64,000 nt of DNA. Source: Lachnospiraceae bacterium. Lineage in GTDB: Bacteria > Bacillota > Clostridia > Lachnospirales > Lachnospiraceae. The position numbers and the translations under genes were made by a program. Location of the stretch: NCBI GenBank assembly GCA_024691425.1, contig JAILNQ010000016.1, forward strand, positions 21,789-85,788. The letters run 5' to 3'. A model generated the notes under the pieces. That model made no database searches. It saw only the letters and a program-made list of their open reading frames with translations, and had not been told where the DNA came from. How positions within the stretch are numbered: the first letter of the stretch is position 1; the number at the start of each line of letters is the position of its first letter. Below are positions 24,722 through 34,267 of this stretch, piece after piece.

Positions 24722-26098
24722 TTAAGCTTCAACCGACTTAACAACAACGAGCTCTACGTTCTCTTTTGTTACGCTGACCTTGATATCGTCAGCTACTGCA
24801 ACCAATATCGACTCTGCTATGTCATCTTCCGTCTGTTCATTTTCCCGCAACGACCATTCATAATCCTTGCTTCCCCTGCTGTCCTCCGAGCTCTTTAAGC
24901 CGGCAACGATTTTCTCCCAGAGCTTTCCTGAAAGAGTGCGCACCGCTTCGTTCTTTCCGCTCGAGGAAAGAGCAAGGAGCTTTCTGTATTCCTCGGTTCC
25001 GATGTTCATCGGGATCTTCAGGTGTATCCTGTATTTCAGGCCGCTTCCTTCGATCCAGAAGCTTGCCGTAGTGCTCTCGACCATGTTGCCCATTATTCCC
25101 AAAAGCTCTTCGGTCATGAGCTCTAACTGCAGAGCCGCGCGCTTTCCGAATCTCTGCCTCTTTGCGAAATCATGCACGGCATCCATCGCTTTTCCGATCT
25201 GACCGTCCTGCGTGACAACGTTTACCGTATCGCTCCTTGCCGCACGTTTTGAAGGAGATATCTTTCTCTTCTTCTCGCCGGTCACACCCTCACTACCCGT
25301 TTTCTCACGCTCCACGACATTGAGGAAGTTGTAAGGTATCTCTATGCCGTGCTCCTTGAACGCCTTGTTGACGCGCATGTTCACGTCCGTTATCGCATAA
25401 TAGCTATTCGTTGCGCGGGTCACCCATATCGTCGTCTCAAGAATGAGAGCGCTTTCTGCAAATCTTAAGAAATACACGGGCGACGAATCCTCTTTGATCC
25501 CGTTCGTCTCAATGCCGAGCGTGTACGGGCTCTCAACGACGCAGTCCCTGATTATATCCATCGCGTACTGGACATCGGTATCGTAGCTTACAGAATAGGT
25601 CAGGTGTATGCCCCTTCTGTCCTTGTTGTAGCTCGTATTCGTGACCGTCTTGGAATTGAGCTCGCTGTTGGGAACGATGACTTTCAGGTCATCATAAATA
25701 CGGATGATCGTATGACGGAGCGTTATGTCCTCGACAATTCCGGGCTCCATGCCCTCGATGATTATCCTGTCGCCGATCTCGAAAGGCTTGTTCATGCTGA
25801 TCAGGAATCCGCATATGAGGTCGGAAATGGCCGGCTGCGCCGCAAAACCGACGATAGCTACAACCAAGGCGGATCCTTTTAAGAATACCGAATAGACGTT
25901 CATCGTCGGATCGAGCACCTCGAAAATATTCACGAGGCATGCAACCAATACAATGAGGTTCAGGAGTTTTCCGAGGAACCTCATGTGTATCTTGTCGCTC
26001 TTTTTTGAAATACGCCTGAACATGTACCGCAGCAGCACGAGCACCGCTATGGTCACTGCGATCGTCACGATCAGTTTTATCAGAACATCCGTTTTCAT
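24722..26098 (-). CDS. MscS family mechanosensitive channel with extra C-terminal domain
   Basis: A 458-residue channel protein. Three membrane helices (about 5-25, 43-62, 70-98) lead into the MscS beta domain (DLICGFLISMNKPFEIGD then VEDITLRHTIIR) and the alpha/beta vestibule to about residue 262. A basic linker follows, and residues 295-458 form a separate soluble domain not found in MscS. Its segment LQLELMTEELLGIMGNM resembles the N-box helix of GHKL/anti-sigma type ATPases, but no clear G-box is visible, so ATP binding is doubtful. The channel part should release solutes on hypo-osmotic shock. Downstream, the SGNH gene begins 28 bases later. Confidence 0.85.
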   Translation of the reverse strand: MKTDVLIKLIVTIAVTIAVLVLLRYMFRRISKKSDKIHMRFLGKLLNLIVLVACLVNIFEVLDPTMNVYSVFLKGSALVVAIVGFAAQPAISDLICGFLISMNKPFEIGDRIIIEGMEPGIVEDITLRHTIIRIYDDLKVIVPNSELNSKTVTNTSYNKDRRGIHLTYSVSYDTDVQYAMDIIRDCVVESPYTLGIETNGIKEDSSPVYFLRFAESALILETTIWVTRATNSYYAITDVNMRVNKAFKEHGIEIPYNFLNVVEREKTGSEGVTGEKKRKISPSKRAARSDTVNVVTQDGQIGKAMDAVHDFAKRQRFGKRAALQLELMTEELLGIMGNMVESTTASFWIEGSGLKYRIHLKIPMNIGTEEYRKLLALSSSGKNEAVRTLSGKLWEKIVAGLKSSEDSRGSKDYEWSLRENEQTEDDIAESILVAVADDIKVSVTKENVELVVVKSVEA

Positions 26099-26153
26099 TA
26101 TCCGTCCCCTGAACTGTAATGTGCGCCGGTCTTACGTTCTGCCGGCATAGCGA

Positions 26154-26678
26154 TCATTTTGCTCCGAAGATCACCTTATATGTGCCTTCTCCGATGGCTT
26201 TGATCCTGTCATCGAGCACCGCGAAGATTATATCTATCTCATAGTCGTTGTTGCTGATAAAATCGCTGCATGCCTGCAGAGCCTTCTTCCATGCCTTTTC
26301 GACCGGATAGCCGAAAATCCCTGCCGATATCAGCGGGAATCCTATCGAATGTATCCCGTTCTCTTTAGCCAGGAGCAGCGACTGTTTATAAGCGCTGTAC
26401 AGCAGCTTCGGTTCTCCGTGATTGCCGTCGATGTAACGCGGTCCGACCGCATGGATCACGTATTTCGCAGGAAGCGCAAAGCCCGGGGTTATGACCGCAG
26501 AGCCTTCATCGCAGTGACCGATGGCAGAACATGCGGCCCTCATATCTTCTTCGCCGGCATCCCGGAAAACAAAACCGCACACTCCGCCGCCCTGCAGAAG
26601 GGCACTGTTGGCCGCGTTCACGATCGCGTCGGCCGAAAGATCCGTTATCCCTATCTTCCTTATCGAAACAGAGCTCAT
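26154..26678 (-). CDS. macro domain protein (ADP-ribose binding/hydrolase family)
   Basis: A 174-residue stand-alone macro domain, covering the whole protein. Expected blocks are ADAIVNAANSALL near 16, HAVGPRY near 76 and the phosphate loop PLISAGIFGYP near 115. The active-site loop, usually GGGVDGAI, reads GGGVCGFVF here, so the Asp that helps catalysis in many MacroD-like enzymes is replaced by Cys. It probably binds ADP-ribose or O-acetyl-ADP-ribose; hydrolytic activity is less sure. GAGGAGG precedes the ATG and a TATAAT sits upstream, so it may be a single-gene transcript. Confidence 0.85.
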   Translation of the reverse strand: MSSVSIRKIGITDLSADAIVNAANSALLQGGGVCGFVFRDAGEEDMRAACSAIGHCDEGSAVITPGFALPAKYVIHAVGPRYIDGNHGEPKLLYSAYKQSLLLAKENGIHSIGFPLISAGIFGYPVEKAWKKALQACSDFISNNDYEIDIIFAVLDDRIKAIGEGTYKVIFGAK

Positions 26679-26726
26679 ACGCTACCTCCTCATAAACTGA
26701 GAACAGATTCCAGCGTTACTGATATG

Positions 26727-26732
26727 ATTATA
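26727..26732 (-). promoter_or_regulatory. probable -10 of the macro-domain gene
   Basis: Perfect TATAAT on the minus strand (26732-26727) in the 91-base gap after clpB. The best -35 candidate (TTTTGT, 17 bases away) is weak. The predicted leader is about 40 bases. Confidence 0.5.
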
Positions 26733-26769
26733 GCTTAATTTCGTCATAAACAAAACAGAAGTTTGAAAG

Positions 26770-29346
26770 CTATACGGCAGCAAGTTCGCCGTCCTTCATG
26801 TCAATAGTTATCGTATCGCCCTCTTCGATGCTGCCTTCGAGTATCTTCTTCGCGGCGAGCGTCTCAACGGTGCGCTGCATGAATCTCTTCAGGGGACGCG
26901 CTCCGTATACGGGATCATATGCCTCTGCTATTATGAAGTCCTTCGCTGCATCGGTAAGTTCTATCGAAAGCTCTCTTTCGGCAAGGCGCGCATTTAAGTC
27001 ATCAAGGATGAGCTTCATGATGCCGCCGATGTTGTCCTTCGTAAGAGGCTTGAACAGTATCGTCTCATCTAGACGGTTCAAAAACTCAGGCCGAAAACTC
27101 CCTCTCAGCTCATTCATAACCGCCTCTGAAGCTTCTTCGCTTATGTTCCCGTCATCATCTATTCCGTCGAGCAGGTACTGTGCTCCGATGTTGCTCGTCA
27201 TGATAAGGATCGTATTTTTAAAGTCCACGGTACGACCCTGCGAATCAGTGATCCGCCCGTCATCTAATACCTGCAGAAGAACATTGAAAACATCGGGATG
27301 AGCTTTTTCTATCTCATCGAAAAGAACTACCGAATAAGGCTTTCTCCTTACTGCTTCGGTAAGCTGTCCGCCCTCCTCGTATCCGACGTATCCGGGAGGC
27401 GCTCCGATAAGACGCGATACGGAGAACTTCTCCATGTATTCGCTCATATCTATCCTGACCATGTTGTTCTCGTCGTCGAAAAGACATGCCGCGAGCGATT
27501 TTGCAAGCTCCGTCTTTCCTACTCCGGTAGGTCCTAAGAACAGGAATGAACCGATCGGCTTTGAGGGGTCCTTTATTCCGGCTTTGGAGCGCAGTATCGC
27601 CTCAGTGACTTTCGTCACACCCTCGTCCTGTCCTATCACTCTCTTGTGAAGCTCGTCATCGAGATGGAGAATCTTCGTCCTCTCACCCTCGGTGAGCTTT
27701 GATACGGGTATGCCGGTCCAGCGGCTTACTATGCGCGATATCTCTTCTTCGGAAACACTCTCGTGAACAAGCGAAAGGTCCTTTTTCTTCACATTTTCCT
27801 CTTCGTTTCCGAGCATCGCGCGCAGCTCGGGAAGCTTACCGTACTGGAGCTGCCCTGCGAGCTCATAGTTGTTCTCACGCTTTGCGATCTCTATCTCATT
27901 GTTGACTTTCTCTATCTCCTCACGGAGCTTTGAAAGCTTCTCAACTGATGCTTTCTCGTTCTCCCACTGAGTCATTTTCAGAGCGAACTCGTCCTTTACT
28001 TCAGCAAGTTCTTTCTGAAGCGCTTCAAGCCTTGAGAGACTCAGCTGGTCTGTCTCCTTCTTCAGCGCGCTCTCCTCGATCTCGAGCTGCATCTTTCTGC
28101 GGTTAAGCTCATCAAGCTCTGTCGGCATAGAATCGAGCTCGGTCTTGATCAGCGCGCATGCCTCATCGACAAGGTCGATCGCCTTATCGGGAAGGAACCT
28201 GTCGGTTATGTATCGGTCAGACAGCGTTGCGGCGGCAACTAATGCGCCGTCCATTATCTTAACGCCGTGATAAACTTCATATCTGTCCTTGAGACCTCGC
28301 AGTATAGAAACCGTGTCCTCAACCGAAGGCTCGTCGACCATGACAGGCTGGAACCTTCTCTCGAGGGCCGCATCCTTTTCTATGTACTGCCTGTATTCGT
28401 CAAGCGTCGTCGCACCTATGCAGTGAAGCTCGCCCCTTGCGAGCATAGGCTTCAGCATGTTGCCCGCATCCAATGCGCCGTCCGTCTTGCCTGCACCGAC
28501 TATCGTATGAAGCTCATCGATGAACAGGATTATACGTCCGTCGCTCGCCTTGACGTCCTCGAGAACCGCCTTCAGACGTTCCTCGAACTCGCCGCGGTAT
28601 TTCGCGCCGGCAACAAGTGCACCCATATCGAGTGCGAAAACAGTCTTGTCTTTTAATCCCTCAGGAACATCGCCGCGCACTATACGCTGCGCAAGCCCCT
28701 CAACAACTGCGGTTTTACCGACACCGGGCTCTCCGATCAGAACAGGATTGTTCTTCGTCTTACGCGACAGTATCCTTATGATGTTCCTTATCTCTGAATC
28801 CCTTCCTATGACAGGATCGAGCTTCTGCTCTCTTGCCTTCTCGACGAGGTCCTGGCCGTATTTCTCGAGCGTGTCATAAGTCGCTTCGGGATTGTCAGTG
28901 TTGACGTTATGATTTCCGCGAACGGTCGCGAGCGCTGAAAGCACGCGGTCCCTTGTAAGTCCGTACTCTTTTGCGATATCCTTGATGTCGCTGTCCGGAT
29001 ACTTCAGCATGCTGAGGAAGAGATGCTCGACGGAAACGTACGAATCGTTCATCGCCTTCGCCTCATCCTCCGCGGAAACGAGCACTTTGTTGAGCTTATC
29101 GCCAACATACGGCTTGCCGCCCGACACCTTCGGACGCCTGTCGATATGCGCTTCGATGTTGTCGAGAAAATGCTCCTCATTTATCTCCATCTTCTCGATG
29201 AGCATCGGAAGTATGCCCTCCGCCTGCGTCATCATAGCGTAGAGAAGATGGACCTCAGCTATCTCCTGATTGCCGTGGTCATATGTGATCTTCTCGAGCG
29301 AATTGATCGCCTCGATCGATTTCTGTGTGAATTTCTGTATGTTCAT
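26770..29346 (-). CDS. clpB: ATP-dependent disaggregase ClpB
   Basis: An 858-residue Hsp100 chaperone that threads aggregated proteins with help from DnaK. The N domain covers 1-145. AAA+ 1 has Walker A GEPGVGKT near 205. A long coiled-coil M domain fills about 395-525, which distinguishes it from ClpC. AAA+ 2 has GPTGVGKT near 600 and the pore and arginine-finger blocks. It lacks the LGF-type ClpP-binding loop (the corresponding site reads [10 protein letters not shown]), as expected of a non-proteolytic disaggregase. A strong ribosome site CAGGAGGAG precedes the ATG, and a CIRCE operator covers its promoter. Confidence 0.97.
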   Translation of the reverse strand: MNIQKFTQKSIEAINSLEKITYDHGNQEIAEVHLLYAMMTQAEGILPMLIEKMEINEEHFLDNIEAHIDRRPKVSGGKPYVGDKLNKVLVSAEDEAKAMNDSYVSVEHLFLSMLKYPDSDIKDIAKEYGLTRDRVLSALATVRGNHNVNTDNPEATYDTLEKYGQDLVEKAREQKLDPVIGRDSEIRNIIRILSRKTKNNPVLIGEPGVGKTAVVEGLAQRIVRGDVPEGLKDKTVFALDMGALVAGAKYRGEFEERLKAVLEDVKASDGRIILFIDELHTIVGAGKTDGALDAGNMLKPMLARGELHCIGATTLDEYRQYIEKDAALERRFQPVMVDEPSVEDTVSILRGLKDRYEVYHGVKIMDGALVAAATLSDRYITDRFLPDKAIDLVDEACALIKTELDSMPTELDELNRRKMQLEIEESALKKETDQLSLSRLEALQKELAEVKDEFALKMTQWENEKASVEKLSKLREEIEKVNNEIEIAKRENNYELAGQLQYGKLPELRAMLGNEEENVKKKDLSLVHESVSEEEISRIVSRWTGIPVSKLTEGERTKILHLDDELHKRVIGQDEGVTKVTEAILRSKAGIKDPSKPIGSFLFLGPTGVGKTELAKSLAACLFDDENNMVRIDMSEYMEKFSVSRLIGAPPGYVGYEEGGQLTEAVRRKPYSVVLFDEIEKAHPDVFNVLLQVLDDGRITDSQGRTVDFKNTILIMTSNIGAQYLLDGIDDDGNISEEASEAVMNELRGSFRPEFLNRLDETILFKPLTKDNIGGIMKLILDDLNARLAERELSIELTDAAKDFIIAEAYDPVYGARPLKRFMQRTVETLAAKKILEGSIEEGDTITIDMKDGELAAV

Positions 29347-29425
29347 AATCTACTCCTCCTGAATACCAAGAAATAAGCCCATAATATATCAGGCTTCAAA
29401 GAACGTTTTTACCGCTCTCACACAG

Positions 29426-29454
29426 ATATTACAACAGGTTGTTAGCAATGTCAA
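29426..29454 (-). promoter_or_regulatory. clpB promoter
   Basis: Minus-strand TTGACA (29454-29449), exactly 17 bases, TAATAT (29431-29426). The start would be near 29419, giving a leader of some 70 bases. The -35 lies inside the CIRCE element. Confidence 0.8.
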
Positions 29455-29468
29455 TAGTTGAGTGCTAA
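29442..29468. promoter_or_regulatory. CIRCE operator (HrcA binding site)
   Basis: TTAGCAATG, nine bases, GAGTGCTAA. The consensus is TTAGCACTC-N9-GAGTGCTAA; the right arm is perfect and the left arm has seven of nine. It overlaps the -35 of clpB, so HrcA would repress clpB until heat or misfolded protein ties up GroEL. Confidence 0.88.
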
Positions 29469-29469
29469 T

Positions 29470-29491
29470 ATTTTCAGAATATTCAGAAAAT
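29470..29491. repeat. 22-bp near-palindrome beside CIRCE
   Basis: ATTTTCAGAATATTCAGAAAAT is symmetric at 20 of 22 positions. It begins one base after CIRCE, upstream of the clpB -35, and ends four bases before the argS stop codon. It could be a second operator, an A/T-rich upstream element or a weak 3' hairpin of argS. Confidence 0.5.
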
Positions 29492-29495
29492 GTTC

Positions 29496-31256
29496 CTACA
29501 TTCTTTCGGGAGCCGAGAACCCGAGCAGGTCGATGCATGTGGCAAGGATTTTCTCCGTGAGGGCGAGCAGCGCGATCCAGCCCTTCTTCTTTGCTGTATC
29601 TTCCTCGGCAAGGATCCTCGTCTCATGATAGAAACGGTTGAGATCGTTGCAGACATCATAAATGTAAGCACAGATCCTGTGAGGAGCGATCTCTTCATAT
29701 GCGCTTCTTATGACACCTGCAAACTTCGACAGGCTGAGCATCAGGGCTTTCTCATATTCGCTTTTAGCACTTCTTATAGTTCCCGGAATCTCACCCTCTG
29801 CTTCCATGTATCTGTTCAGTATAGACTTGATCCTGACTATCGTATAGAGAATGTACGGACCCGTATTGCCCTCGAACGAAGTGAATTTGTCTGTATCGAA
29901 AACATAATCCTTCGTCGCCTGGTTTGAAAGGTCTCCGTATTTTATCGCCGCAAGGGCTACGATCTTTGCGGTCTTTGCGGCCTCTTCCTGATCTGCCTCA
30001 TGGTTGTCCATGATCTTCTTCAGCATCGTATCGCGTATTTCCGCAATGAGCGTCTCAAGGCGCATAACGCCGCCTTCACGCGTTTTGAAAGGTTTGCCGT
30101 CCTTTCCGTTCATCGTTCCAAATCCGAGAAAATCAAGCCCTGTGTCCTCTTTTACTATCCCGCACTTTCTCGCGCATCTGAAAACCTGCAGGAAATGCAT
30201 GTCCTGGCGCTTGTCGACAACGTAGATCATCTGGTCGGGAGCGAACGTATTCATCCGGTCAAGTATCGTCGCAAGGTCGGTCGTCGTATATAACGCCGCG
30301 CCGTCCGATTTTAAGATCATGCATGGCGGTATCTCCTTCGTATCGGATTCCTCGGCGACATCAACGACCAGTGCGCCCTCGCTCTCATGCGCGAAGCCAT
30401 TTTTTTTCATATCATCCGCCATAGAAGGGATGATGCCGTCAACGCTGCTTTCGCCCTTCCACCAGTCAAACTCGACCGAAAGATCAGCATAGTTGCGCTT
30501 AAGATCCGGGATAGAGACATCCATGATATGCTGCCAGATAGCGCGGTATCCCCTGCGTCCGCTCTGCAGCTGCTTCGTCGCTTCGAGCGCGGCCTCTCTG
30601 TACGCCTCGTCTTCTTTTGAGCGCGCGCTTGCGGCAGGATATATCTCTTCAAGCTCAGAAAGCGTGAACGGGGGATTTTCGGGATAGGTGCCGGTATAGT
30701 TTTCATCAAAGTAAGGAAGATCGGGGAAGCGCTCTTTAAGCTCGGTTATTATGAGTCCCATCTGAAGGCCCCAGTCACCGAGATGCACGTCGCCGATAAC
30801 CTCATTGCCCATGTAGCGGCATATGCGCTTAACGCTCTCGCCGATGATCGCAGCACGCAGGTGCCCGACATGGAGCGGCTTCGCAACGTTCGGTCCGCCG
30901 TAATCGACTATGATCTTCTTAGGCCGGGGCAGCTCGAGCCCGAACTTTTCTTCTTCGGCTATGCTGTTTAGAAAGCCTGCGAGAAAATCACCCGAAAGGC
31001 TTATGTTTATGAACCCCGGAGCGACTGCGCCGACCTCGGAGAATGCAGGATTTCCGGCAAGCTTTTCGGCCACCTCCTCCGCGATCTTTATCGGAGCCTT
31101 ATGATATTCCTTCGCACCGGCCATAGCACCGTTGCACTGGAATTCGCAAAGATCCGGCCTGTTGCTGACTCCAGCTTTTCCGTATGACCTGTCATATCCG
31201 GCCTGCTCGAATGCATCCGCCGCTATCACCGATATCTGTTCAAGAATTGTTTTCAT
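29496..31256 (-). CDS. argS: arginine--tRNA ligase
   Basis: A 586-residue class I synthetase charging tRNA-Arg. The N-terminal Add1 domain covers about 1-110. The HIGH-type motif is KPLHVGHLRA, and the C-terminal anticodon-binding domain is complete. The KMSKS site is replaced by PFKTREGG, normal for many ArgRS. I choose ATG 31256, since GAGAGG lies 7 bases upstream and the longer frame covers queH sequence. It overlaps the end of queH by 17 bases, so the two are co-transcribed. Confidence 0.96.
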   Translation of the reverse strand: MKTILEQISVIAADAFEQAGYDRSYGKAGVSNRPDLCEFQCNGAMAGAKEYHKAPIKIAEEVAEKLAGNPAFSEVGAVAPGFINISLSGDFLAGFLNSIAEEEKFGLELPRPKKIIVDYGGPNVAKPLHVGHLRAAIIGESVKRICRYMGNEVIGDVHLGDWGLQMGLIITELKERFPDLPYFDENYTGTYPENPPFTLSELEEIYPAASARSKEDEAYREAALEATKQLQSGRRGYRAIWQHIMDVSIPDLKRNYADLSVEFDWWKGESSVDGIIPSMADDMKKNGFAHESEGALVVDVAEESDTKEIPPCMILKSDGAALYTTTDLATILDRMNTFAPDQMIYVVDKRQDMHFLQVFRCARKCGIVKEDTGLDFLGFGTMNGKDGKPFKTREGGVMRLETLIAEIRDTMLKKIMDNHEADQEEAAKTAKIVALAAIKYGDLSNQATKDYVFDTDKFTSFEGNTGPYILYTIVRIKSILNRYMEAEGEIPGTIRSAKSEYEKALMLSLSKFAGVIRSAYEEIAPHRICAYIYDVCNDLNRFYHETRILAEEDTAKKKGWIALLALTEKILATCIDLLGFSAPERM

Positions 31257-31896
31257 TTTCATGCCTCTCTTTGTAAGAATAAATGCACCCGCAGTAATCC
31301 TGCCGGTACAGTCCGTATTTTTTCGAAAGCTCGATCGACTTTTTGAATCCGTCCTTCTTCTTGAAATCTGAAGGAAGCCAGATAGGACCGTCTGTGCCGG
31401 CAAGCGAAAAACCTATGCTGTTTATCAGCTCTGCGGATTTTAGCGGACTCAGCGTCAGCGTAGTCGTAAAATACTCAAAGCCGCCTGCTGCAGCTGTTTC
31501 CTCTGTTTTTAAAAGCCTCATTTCAAAGCATCTCCTGCAGCGCCTTCCTCCCTCGGGGCAGCTCTCAAGCCCCTCAGACACAGCCATGTCAAGAAAAGCG
31601 TCAGGTGTATATCCTCCGTCTTCTGTCTTTATTAAAACATCCGGCGCATATTCCTCATTGAGAAGCCGCACAAGCCTCTCAAGCTCCGCATAGCGCTTAT
31701 AATACTCACCCTTATCGGTTATGTTCGGATTGTAATAGAAGCATGTGATGTCAAAATATGGGAGCAGAGTAACGAGACATGCGCTTGAGCACGGAGCGCA
31801 GCAGCTATGGAGCAGAAGCCGTGCCCTATGGTCAAGCTGCGCGGTCACCTTCTCCATCTCCTTGCGGTAATCGATCTTATTCATCGTTTCAATCAT
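31240..31896 (-). CDS. queH: epoxyqueuosine reductase QueH
   Basis: A 218-residue iron-sulfur protein that performs the last step of queuosine synthesis in tRNA anticodons, unrelated in sequence to QueG. Cysteine motifs that bind the cluster and metal are visible: HSCCAPCSS near residue 30, CPEGGRRCRRCFEMR near 112 and DYCGC near 203. The start is uncertain between ATG 31896 (overlapping the EAL gene end) and ATG 31884, since neither has a good ribosome site. It lies between an EAL gene and argS; both queH and argS act on tRNA, which may be coincidental. Confidence 0.9.
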   Translation of the reverse strand: MIETMNKIDYRKEMEKVTAQLDHRARLLLHSCCAPCSSACLVTLLPYFDITCFYYNPNITDKGEYYKRYAELERLVRLLNEEYAPDVLIKTEDGGYTPDAFLDMAVSEGLESCPEGGRRCRRCFEMRLLKTEETAAAGGFEYFTTTLTLSPLKSAELINSIGFSLAGTDGPIWLPSDFKKKDGFKKSIELSKKYGLYRQDYCGCIYSYKERHENENNS

Positions 31897-34243
31897 CCAT
31901 ATAGAACGTCACCGGAGAATCCTCCTCTACGGGGAGGTTGAACTTCTCCATGAATTCCTCGAGCGGAATAGGACGCGAATACAGGAATCCCTGTGCATAT
32001 ATGCAGCCGATGTCGAGAAGCATCTCAACCTGCTGATGAGTCTCAACGCCTTCGCATATGACTTTGAGGTTGAGTCCTTCCGCCATTTCAACGATCTTGC
32101 GCAGTATCCATTTTCCGCTCTCGCTCTGAACCGACTCATCAAGGAATCCCCTGTCGATTTTCAGCACATCGAAAGGAATGTCGCGCAGAAGGTTCAGCGA
32201 TGAATATCCGGATCCGAAATCATCGATGGAAAGGTTCATGTTGAACTCCTTTAAGTTCCTCATGACTTCAAGCATCCTCTCCTTTTCGGTGAAGAATACG
32301 GTCTCTGTTATCTCAAGCTCTATGAGTCCTCTCGGAACCCTGTATTTTATCATGATCTCCTGGACCTTCATGATGTAGTTCGGATCATACAGAAGATATC
32401 TCGACTGGTTGATCGAAACAGGATAGACTTCGCGGCCTTCATCGATCATCCTTCTTATGTATTTACATACCTCCTCGAGCATGAAGAAGTCGACCTGCTC
32501 GATGAATCCGTTCCTCTCGAATACAGGAATGAACTCATTGGGTGGCGTGATCTTACCCGAAGAATCAACCCATCTGATAAGTGCCTCGGCACCTGATATA
32601 TGGTCCGTCGCCATGTTCCATTTCGGCTGGAGATAAGGCCTGAACTCGCCGTTTTTAAGCGCTTCGTGCATCCTTGACTCGACTCTTTCCTGTTTTCTCG
32701 TCTCCTCCATGAGCTGCTCATGGTATTCGGCCTCAAGCGTTCTCGATACCGACATGACTGATTTTCTGGCGAGGTTCGCCTTATCGATCATGTCGCTTAT
32801 CGACTCCTTCTTATCCCTTATGTAGTAAATGCCCGTCTTGAATTTGATCGGGTATTTCATTCCTATCTCTTCGGTAGATTTCGCAAGCCTTTCAGTGATG
32901 AATTCCTTACGCTCAACTATTCTCTCGTCATCTACGCACAGGCCTACGAACCTGTCCGCCGAAAGACGTCCGAACGTCTCGTTGAACGAATACGATTCAC
33001 GCAGGGCTACCGCGATGTCCCGCAGAAGCATATCGGCTTTAAGATGTCCGTATCCCTCGTTGATGTAACGGAAGTTCACGATATCAAAACATACCAGCAT
33101 ATACGGTATGTCCGGATTATCTGCAAGGAGCTGCGTCGCTCTTTCCTTGAATGCGTTCTCATTCGGGGCCCTCGTCAGATCATCGACATATGCGAGATCA
33201 TAAACCTTGTTCTGCTCACCCTCGATGTATCTTATGACGAAGATAGCCATTATGGCCATTATGATGATGACGACGAACATCGCCATGAACGACTCTATGA
33301 GGATCTGGACGATCTCTTTTCTGACATCTTCTGATTTTACGACATAGAATAAGTTCCATCTGCTGTTGCCGGAAAGCTGCTTGTAGAGCACATATGCCTT
33401 CTTGCCATCAAGCATTATCGTCCGGTTCATCATCTTATCCTGGTTGACTTCGTTCAGAACCTCTTCCTTGAGTTCTGTCACCGCATACTCATCAATGCAG
33501 TCGTGTCCGAGATATTCCTTGTCGAAAATGTTCTTGCCTTTTTTAGTGTTGCTGTCCTTTCCGTTGAAAGTCACTCCGTTTACGATGTAGGCAACGATAT
33601 TTCCATACTCATCGGTAAGATATCTTTCATTGACCATCGATTTCGATCCGGGAACGTTTGCTTCGAACATCAGCGATGCTTTTGCGATACCTATCACATA
33701 GCCCTGGATAAGCCCGTTCTTGAGCACCGCGGAACCGAAGCAGATCTCGTCATCATACCGTTCGGGATCGAAATTGACATACACGCTTACAGGAACAAGA
33801 GGATCTATCCTGTCGTTGTACTGAGTCATTATCGTCGAATTTATCGATCCGTTGGAATGATATTTGATGCCGCGGTTGCTGATGTAGCGCGCACATGTGA
33901 ACTCGCCTGTTTCCTCAAGAACTTTCAGGCAGTTGCATATGCTGTCCTTATCGATCGTATCGCTCTGTGCTAAGCCCTGTGCTTCAGCGACAACGAGCGC
34001 TCCTCTTCTTTCAAAGTTATCCGCGAAGTATTTCGATGTGAGCTCCGATCTGTCGAAGACATAATCGTATGATGCTTCCTCAAAGGTCGTATATATCCTG
34101 TGAACATGGAATCCGGAAAGGAATATGCAGGCAATAAGAAGCAGAGCGCAGACTGCGATGACCTGCGCGAGAGCTCTGTCCATCTTCAGCTTCTTGAACC
34201 ATCCGGCTACGGAAGGTATTCTGGAGCTTCTGTTCCTTAACAT
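31889..34243 (-). CDS. membrane EAL phosphodiesterase with degenerate GGDEF domain
   Basis: A 784-residue sensor. Membrane segments at about 25-45 and 316-338 flank a 270-residue extracytoplasmic domain of the double-Cache type. A GGDEF-fold domain follows, but the signature reads RLSADRF instead of GGDEF, so it should not make cyclic di-GMP. The EAL domain (about 530-775) keeps the key residues: EALIRW, an Asn in NQSRYL, ELEITET, IDDFGSGYSS, KIDRGFL, CEGVET and QGFLYSRP. It should therefore degrade cyclic di-GMP in response to an external ligand. It follows purL by 24 bases and overlaps queH. Confidence 0.88.
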   Translation of the reverse strand: MLRNRSSRIPSVAGWFKKLKMDRALAQVIAVCALLLIACIFLSGFHVHRIYTTFEEASYDYVFDRSELTSKYFADNFERRGALVVAEAQGLAQSDTIDKDSICNCLKVLEETGEFTCARYISNRGIKYHSNGSINSTIMTQYNDRIDPLVPVSVYVNFDPERYDDEICFGSAVLKNGLIQGYVIGIAKASLMFEANVPGSKSMVNERYLTDEYGNIVAYIVNGVTFNGKDSNTKKGKNIFDKEYLGHDCIDEYAVTELKEEVLNEVNQDKMMNRTIMLDGKKAYVLYKQLSGNSRWNLFYVVKSEDVRKEIVQILIESFMAMFVVIIIMAIMAIFVIRYIEGEQNKVYDLAYVDDLTRAPNENAFKERATQLLADNPDIPYMLVCFDIVNFRYINEGYGHLKADMLLRDIAVALRESYSFNETFGRLSADRFVGLCVDDERIVERKEFITERLAKSTEEIGMKYPIKFKTGIYYIRDKKESISDMIDKANLARKSVMSVSRTLEAEYHEQLMEETRKQERVESRMHEALKNGEFRPYLQPKWNMATDHISGAEALIRWVDSSGKITPPNEFIPVFERNGFIEQVDFFMLEEVCKYIRRMIDEGREVYPVSINQSRYLLYDPNYIMKVQEIMIKYRVPRGLIELEITETVFFTEKERMLEVMRNLKEFNMNLSIDDFGSGYSSLNLLRDIPFDVLKIDRGFLDESVQSESGKWILRKIVEMAEGLNLKVICEGVETHQQVEMLLDIGCIYAQGFLYSRPIPLEEFMEKFNLPVEEDSPVTFYMDD

Positions 34244-34267
34244 CCTTTTTCCCCGTCAGTTAATACA

